Below are positions 35,501-38,043 of a stretch of 38,043 bases of DNA, in pieces; position 1 is the first letter of the stretch; each line of letters begins with the position of its first letter. The translations under genes were made by a program, and so were the position numbers. The stretch is from Planctomycetota bacterium. GTDB lineage: Bacteria; Planctomycetota; J058; JAJDCQ01. The DNA lies in the NCBI GenBank assembly GCA_029260755.1, contig JAJDCQ010000265.1:1-38043 (forward strand). The letters are read 5' to 3'. Below the pieces are notes generated by a model. That model saw only the letters and a list, made by a program, of their open reading frames with translations. It was not told the DNA's origin and made no database searches.

Positions 35501-35587
35501 GACCTCAGACGGTTCCTCGAAGTTGCCCCTCCAGAGCACTTGAACCGCAAGAAGGCGGAGCTCTTCCTCGATCGCTTCGGAGGCTGA
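32537..35587 (+). CDS. kinase G: Ser/Thr kinase with Pro-rich leader and TPR region
   Basis: 1016 residues with a GTG start, preceded by GGGAG six bases upstream. The first ~60 residues are Pro/His/Ser-rich and include a tandem HPAS repeat. The kinase domain (about 71-338) shows GRGGMG, AIKMI, HRDVKPAN, DFG and GTPGYMAPEQ. A membrane helix lies at about 358-384. The following region (about 390-760) is shared with kinases D and E, for example 'VVFAILEFRESQTIDLVARALDEVASAL' against a matching block in E. About seven TPR units (about 764-1000) complete it. From roughly 33,690 onward codon choice is visibly less GC-restricted than in the kinase part (ATA, TTG, GCA and CTA appear), although the frame is continuous. 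The stop is one base from the stop of the opposing FHA activator gene. Confidence 0.95.
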   Translation: MPGPPSHPSYPGPPPPPGPPRPGGTPYHPPGPLPPPPPPPSRPPSHPASHPASHPASHPPGAGSVAAGVQIGRYLIEGELGRGGMGVVLRARDRELGRAVAIKMIREVDGLGADELQRFQREAQANARLRHPNIVALHEVGNHGGRPYLVMDLIDGRPLHHAIDEDKPTPRRVAAMIREVALALEHAHAQGIIHRDVKPANVLVDREGHCHLMDFGLARSSMAGEQLTMSGQLVGTPGYMAPEQAGGEREQQGPPTDVWAIGAVLYRALCGRPPFEGQDLAPMMKKILFDDPPAPRDLVPTVHPDLETIALRCLEKEPEARYPTAKAVARELKRFLDGEAIEARPIGRREKARRWVRRNRLAAGALGLLASLALVAAVAFPLALRDAARRAAAAEANRAEVARAQATGAARVALAKAESRLLELERTESGTPEERLDAIVAAGLELLQRAQTVVTLARPGEERQKARSELATHALAFGELALAQGQWGVSASAFELADAPDKLIEVKERHAAELRGHAQLITNELDRARQDPLFDRSSHDDVVFAILEFRESQTIDLVARALDEVASALRDVIAAAYCGVTERTDFERRADSEPVHVEGLDPKSVREWMDAKERDVSAVTPRAIVDARSHLLARAAGLRRWSSDRDTREYRHILQFVLSDRQDREIPTGMFQVAGVCLKVLQRFRDVGPEALRVIRRYVLWDRDADRVALAAATLAICAPNSAEVETFLRQSWPPKSSSGPIWRRVCSILELSLPTLERSKVAVELERLAKARASVNRLDEAIASLDDAIQVSPYDAQLWGLRGLYLGRLERLGAALADHSRATHLTPGDAIAWLRRGRILQKLGRLREAIDDYSRGLALAPLNADGWRYRGETRWKLEDLEGALHDLTRATHHRDDYIEAWMIRGRVEAELLRSAEATQSFTRAIELRPQIADPWFRRGLALLYQDQDEQSLADLGRAIELEPDNADFLWARSRAHARLGLESLEKADLRRFLEVAPPEHLNRKKAELFLDRFGG
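32671..32713 (+). repeat. 12-bp in-frame tandem repeat in the kinase G leader
   Basis: GCATCCGGCGTC is followed by two copies of GCACCCGGCGTC and a partial GCATCCC. It encodes repeated His-Pro-Ala-Ser in the disordered segment before the kinase domain. A unit of four codons allows copy-number change without a frameshift. Confidence 0.75.
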
Positions 35588-35588
35588 G

Positions 35589-37595
35589 CTACCCCTTCTT
35601 CGCCGGATCCTCCAGCCCGTACTCCCGCACCTTCTTCGTCAGCGTCGGCCACGAGACGCCGAGGAGCTTCGCAGCCTCGCCCTTCTTGCCGCCCGTCGCC
35701 TTCAGCGCGCGGGCGATCGCGGCCTTCTCGGCCGCGGCCAGGGTGAGGTCATCGGGCTCGTCGCCGCTCGGGGCGCTCGACGTCGCGCCCGGGCGAGTCC
35801 CGCCCGCGATCTCGGGTGGGAGATGCGCCGGCTCGATGCGGTCGCCGTCGGCGAGGACCAGCGCCCGCTCGACGACGTTCCGCACCTCGCGGGCGTTGCC
35901 GGGCCAGCGCCAGCGGGCGAGGGCGACGATCGCGTCGTCGGCGAGGTCGACCTTCCGGCCGAGCCTCGACGCCGCTTCCGCGAGGAACATCCTCGCCAGC
36001 GCCGCGATGTCGTCGGGGCGCTCCCGCAGCGGCGGCAGCGTCACCGTGATGACGCCGAGCCGGTAGTAGAGGTCCTCGCGGAACTCGCCGGCCTCGGACC
36101 GCGCGCGGAGGTCGCGGTTGGTCGCGGCGACGATGCGGAAGTCGCTCTTCACCGGCGCCTGCCCGCCGAGGCGGTAGAACTCGCGCGTCTCGAGGGCTCT
36201 TAGCAGCTTCGCCTGGACCGTCAGCGGGATCTCGGCGACCTCGTCGAGAAACAGCGTCCCGCCGTGGGCGAGCTCGAGCTTGCCCTTGCGCCGCGCGGTC
36301 GCGCCGGAGAACGCGCCGCGCTCGTAGCCGAAGAGCTCGCTCTCGAGCAGGCTCTCGGGGAGCGCCGCGCAGTTGAGGGCGATGAACGGGCCGTCGCTCC
36401 GCCCGCTCCGGTCGTGGATCAGTCGGCTGACGACCTCCTTGCCGGTGCCCGTCTCGCCGAGGACGAGAACGCTCACGTCGCCGTCGGCCGCCCGGGTGGC
36501 GAGGTCGAGGGCGGCGCGGAACGCCTCGCTCTCGGCGACGATCCCATCACGCCCCGCATCACCCGTCCCGTCCGCGATGCTCGGACGCGCGGGCGCCGGG
36601 CCGGCCGCGGCATCGCGGGCCGCCTCCTCCGCGCGCCGCAGCCGCCGCCGCGCGGCGAGGGCGGCGCCGAGCGGCCGGGCCATCTCGGTGACGAGCTCGA
36701 GGTCCGCCTCGCGGTAACGGAACCCGGGCCGCGTCGAGGCGAGGTAGAGGTAGCCGACCGGCGTCGTCGCGGCCGCGCCGCCCGGCTTCGTCGTCCCGGT
36801 GAGCCTCGGCTGGAGCGGCACGGCGATCGCGCTCGAGACGCCGCTCGCGACGACGCTCTCGCGCCCGCGCAGCATCGTCTCCTCGGCGGCGCTCGCGACG
36901 AGGATCGCCTCGCGGCCGCCGAGCACCCGCTCGAGGATCACCCGGCTCACCCGCGGCGCGTCCTCGGCCTTCGGGTAGCCGACCGTCTCCTCGGGGTCGG
37001 GCTCGCCGGTCAGCTCGTCGACGCACGCGATCGCGGCGACGTCGACCGGCAGCACCTCGCCGGTGAGCTCGAGCGCGCGCGCGAGGAGGTCGCGCAGCTC
37101 GAGGCCGGAGCCGAGCACCTCGCCGAGCCGGACGAGCACCTTCAGGCGCGCCCCGAGCTCCGACGCATCGGTCGTCGCGGTGCTCCGGAAGATGTCGACG
37201 CCCGCGGCCGAGACGGCGTGCTCGATTCGCTCGGGCGCCGCGTCGCCCGGCGCCGTCGACGCGCGTCCGGGCCGCGTCTGCGCCCCGGCCTCGCGCTCGT
37301 CGACGAAGCGGAAGCTCAGGTCGCCGACGCCGACGACATCGCCGTGGGAGAGCTCGGTCGCGCCGTCGACCTTGCGGTCATTGACGAACGTCCCGTTCCG
37401 GCTGCCGAGGTCCTCGACCGTGAACCGCGCCGGCGCCCCATCCCCGACGCGCCGGACGACCGCGTGGCGCCGCGACATCGACTCATCGGCCAGGGCGAGG
37501 TCGTTGCTCCCATCCCGCCCGATGGCGAGCTCGGCGCCCAGGATCAGCTCACGACCCGTGCGCGGGCCGGTCAGGAAGACGATGGAGGCGTGCAT
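35589..37595 (-). CDS. FHA-GAF-AAA+ sigma54-type transcriptional activator
   Basis: 668 residues. The N-terminal FHA domain (about 1-100) has the phosphothreonine-binding core: GRD near residue 28, 'SRRHAVV' near 42 and 'LGSRNGTFVND' near 64. A GAF-like domain spans about 155-320. The AAA+ domain has Walker A GETGTGKE (about 380-387), the sigma54-contact loop GAFSGA (427-432), Walker B GGTLFLDE, the arginine-finger region and 'WPGNAREVRN'. A Fis-type helix-turn-helix (about 615-665, 'GEAAKLLGVSWPTLTKKV') binds DNA. The loop has Ser in place of the usual Thr of GAFTGA; this variant is known in some members, but its effect here is unknown. The FHA domain implies control by a Ser/Thr kinase, and seven are encoded in this window. 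The start was chosen because the FHA fold begins at residue 4; the ribosome-binding site is weak. Confidence 0.95.
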   Translation of the reverse strand: MHASIVFLTGPRTGRELILGAELAIGRDGSNDLALADESMSRRHAVVRRVGDGAPARFTVEDLGSRNGTFVNDRKVDGATELSHGDVVGVGDLSFRFVDEREAGAQTRPGRASTAPGDAAPERIEHAVSAAGVDIFRSTATTDASELGARLKVLVRLGEVLGSGLELRDLLARALELTGEVLPVDVAAIACVDELTGEPDPEETVGYPKAEDAPRVSRVILERVLGGREAILVASAAEETMLRGRESVVASGVSSAIAVPLQPRLTGTTKPGGAAATTPVGYLYLASTRPGFRYREADLELVTEMARPLGAALAARRRLRRAEEAARDAAAGPAPARPSIADGTGDAGRDGIVAESEAFRAALDLATRAADGDVSVLVLGETGTGKEVVSRLIHDRSGRSDGPFIALNCAALPESLLESELFGYERGAFSGATARRKGKLELAHGGTLFLDEVAEIPLTVQAKLLRALETREFYRLGGQAPVKSDFRIVAATNRDLRARSEAGEFREDLYYRLGVITVTLPPLRERPDDIAALARMFLAEAASRLGRKVDLADDAIVALARWRWPGNAREVRNVVERALVLADGDRIEPAHLPPEIAGGTRPGATSSAPSGDEPDDLTLAAAEKAAIARALKATGGKKGEAAKLLGVSWPTLTKKVREYGLEDPAKKG

Positions 37596-37672
37596 CGGCG
37601 GCGATCATGACCGGCGTCCGGAGCGAGCGCAACGCCCGAAGCGCGCGCGGCTCACCTGTACCAGTCGAAAGT

Positions 37673-37789
37673 CCCTCTGGTGTGAATCGAGGGGTCAGGT
37701 CCAGGAATCACAGGAGCGATTCTGTCGCAGCAGCTGGTGTGACCTGGCCCCTCTGGTGGGAATCCTGGACCTGACCCCTGGATTCACAC
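37673..37789. repeat. 117-bp REP/MITE-like element
   Basis: The ends form a 29-bp inverted repeat, 37680-37708 against 37761-37789, with 27 of 29 positions matching (core AGGGGTCAGGTCCAGGA). A 16-bp direct repeat, CCCTCTGGTG(T/G)GAATC, occurs at 37673-37688 and 37749-37764 (15 of 16). A third, weaker inverted copy of the GAGGGG(T/C)CAGGTC core lies at 37737-37753. There is no open frame inside. Cores of the 'GGGGTCAGGTC' type are typical of REP sequences mobilised by Y1 (IS200-like, RAYT) transposases, so this is probably a non-autonomous copy. No flanking target duplication was recognised. Confidence 0.65.
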
Positions 37790-37802
37790 TAGCGAATCTG
37801 GG

Positions 37803-38042
37803 TCACGAGATGGCCAGGAGGTACAGGAATGCTCCGCCGTAGAGAGCGACGGCGCCGAGGATCCAGACGCAGACGATGACGGTCGCCCGGGGGCGCGTCC
37901 AGACCGGGGTCTGTCGGACCTTCATCGCGACGAAGGCGACGAGGACGACGAGGGGAAGCACTCCGCCCGTCGCGACGAGCAACGCCGCGTGGTCGGCGGT
38001 GAGTCCGCCGAACCATGGCAGGCGCAGGCCGACGCCCCGCAC
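37803..38042 (-). CDS. small membrane protein, possibly truncated by the window edge
   Basis: 79 residues from a GTG at the very edge; the true start may lie outside. Two hydrophobic helices are visible, one around residues 18-40 ('ALLVATGGVLPLVVLVAFVA') and one around 54-77 ('VIVCVWILGAVALYGG'), joined by a short basic loop. There are no other features and I do not recognise a family. It ends just beyond the REP-like element and points the same way as the FHA activator gene, which starts about 210 bases further along. The two clean helices and favourable composition make a real gene likelier than chance. Confidence 0.5.
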   Translation of the reverse strand: MRGVGLRLPWFGGLTADHAALLVATGGVLPLVVLVAFVAMKVRQTPVWTRPRATVIVCVWILGAVALYGGAFLYLLAIS

Positions 38043-38043
38043 G

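Noticed and set aside
37596..37680. Sigma54 (-24/-12) promoter upstream of the FHA activator
   Set aside because: GG and GC pairs exist but not at the required spacing with the conserved flanks.

Overview
This is a very GC-rich, gene-dense window of 15 confidently called genes, one small membrane ORF at the right edge and a possible gene fragment at the left edge. I saw no rRNA, tRNA, CRISPR array or intact insertion sequence. Seven large transmembrane Hanks-type Ser/Thr protein kinases with TPR, HEAT, Ig-like or PA14 sensor parts, an FHA-GAF-AAA+ regulator and a large alpha-2-macroglobulin point to a Planctomycetota bacterium. Myxococcota is the main alternative. No marker gene settles this.

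Layout. (1) 155-9017, minus strand: a three-kinase operon (kinases A, B, C in map order; transcription runs C, B, A). C carries five Ig-like units and a PA14 domain. A and B are tandem paralogues with an unrecognised C-terminal region. (2) 9110-10903, plus: a long-chain acyl-CoA synthetase, divergent from the kinase operon. (3) 10921-16659, minus: a CbrC-family zinc protein, a small lipoprotein, a membrane-anchored protein ending in a catalytically dead archaemetzincin domain, and kinase D. The last three are tightly packed. (4) 16848-22952, plus: a secreted thioredoxin-fold protein without the CxxC motif, then giant kinase E with about 26 TPR units; a strong hairpin follows. (5) 23060-26461, minus: kinase F, with a zinc ribbon, about seven membrane helices and a HEAT-like domain. 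(6) 26462-26980: the only long intergenic stretch, holding direct and inverted repeats. (7) 26981-32445, plus: a thioester-containing alpha-2-macroglobulin and a DUF4190-like small membrane protein. (8) 32537-35587, plus: kinase G. (9) 35589-37595, minus: an FHA-GAF-sigma54-type activator. (10) 37673-37789: a REP/MITE-like repeat, then a small membrane ORF at the edge.

How the genes may work together (inference). Each kinase has an intact cytoplasmic catalytic domain, and six of the seven have a single membrane helix followed by a large region predicted to lie outside the cytoplasm. They look like envelope sensors signalling inward by Ser/Thr phosphorylation. The FHA domain of the activator is a natural phosphothreonine reader and could link such signals to transcription. 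The most unusual items are the pseudo-archaemetzincin packed next to a kinase gene, and an unnamed region of about 350 residues shared by kinases D, E and G between the membrane helix and the TPR array.
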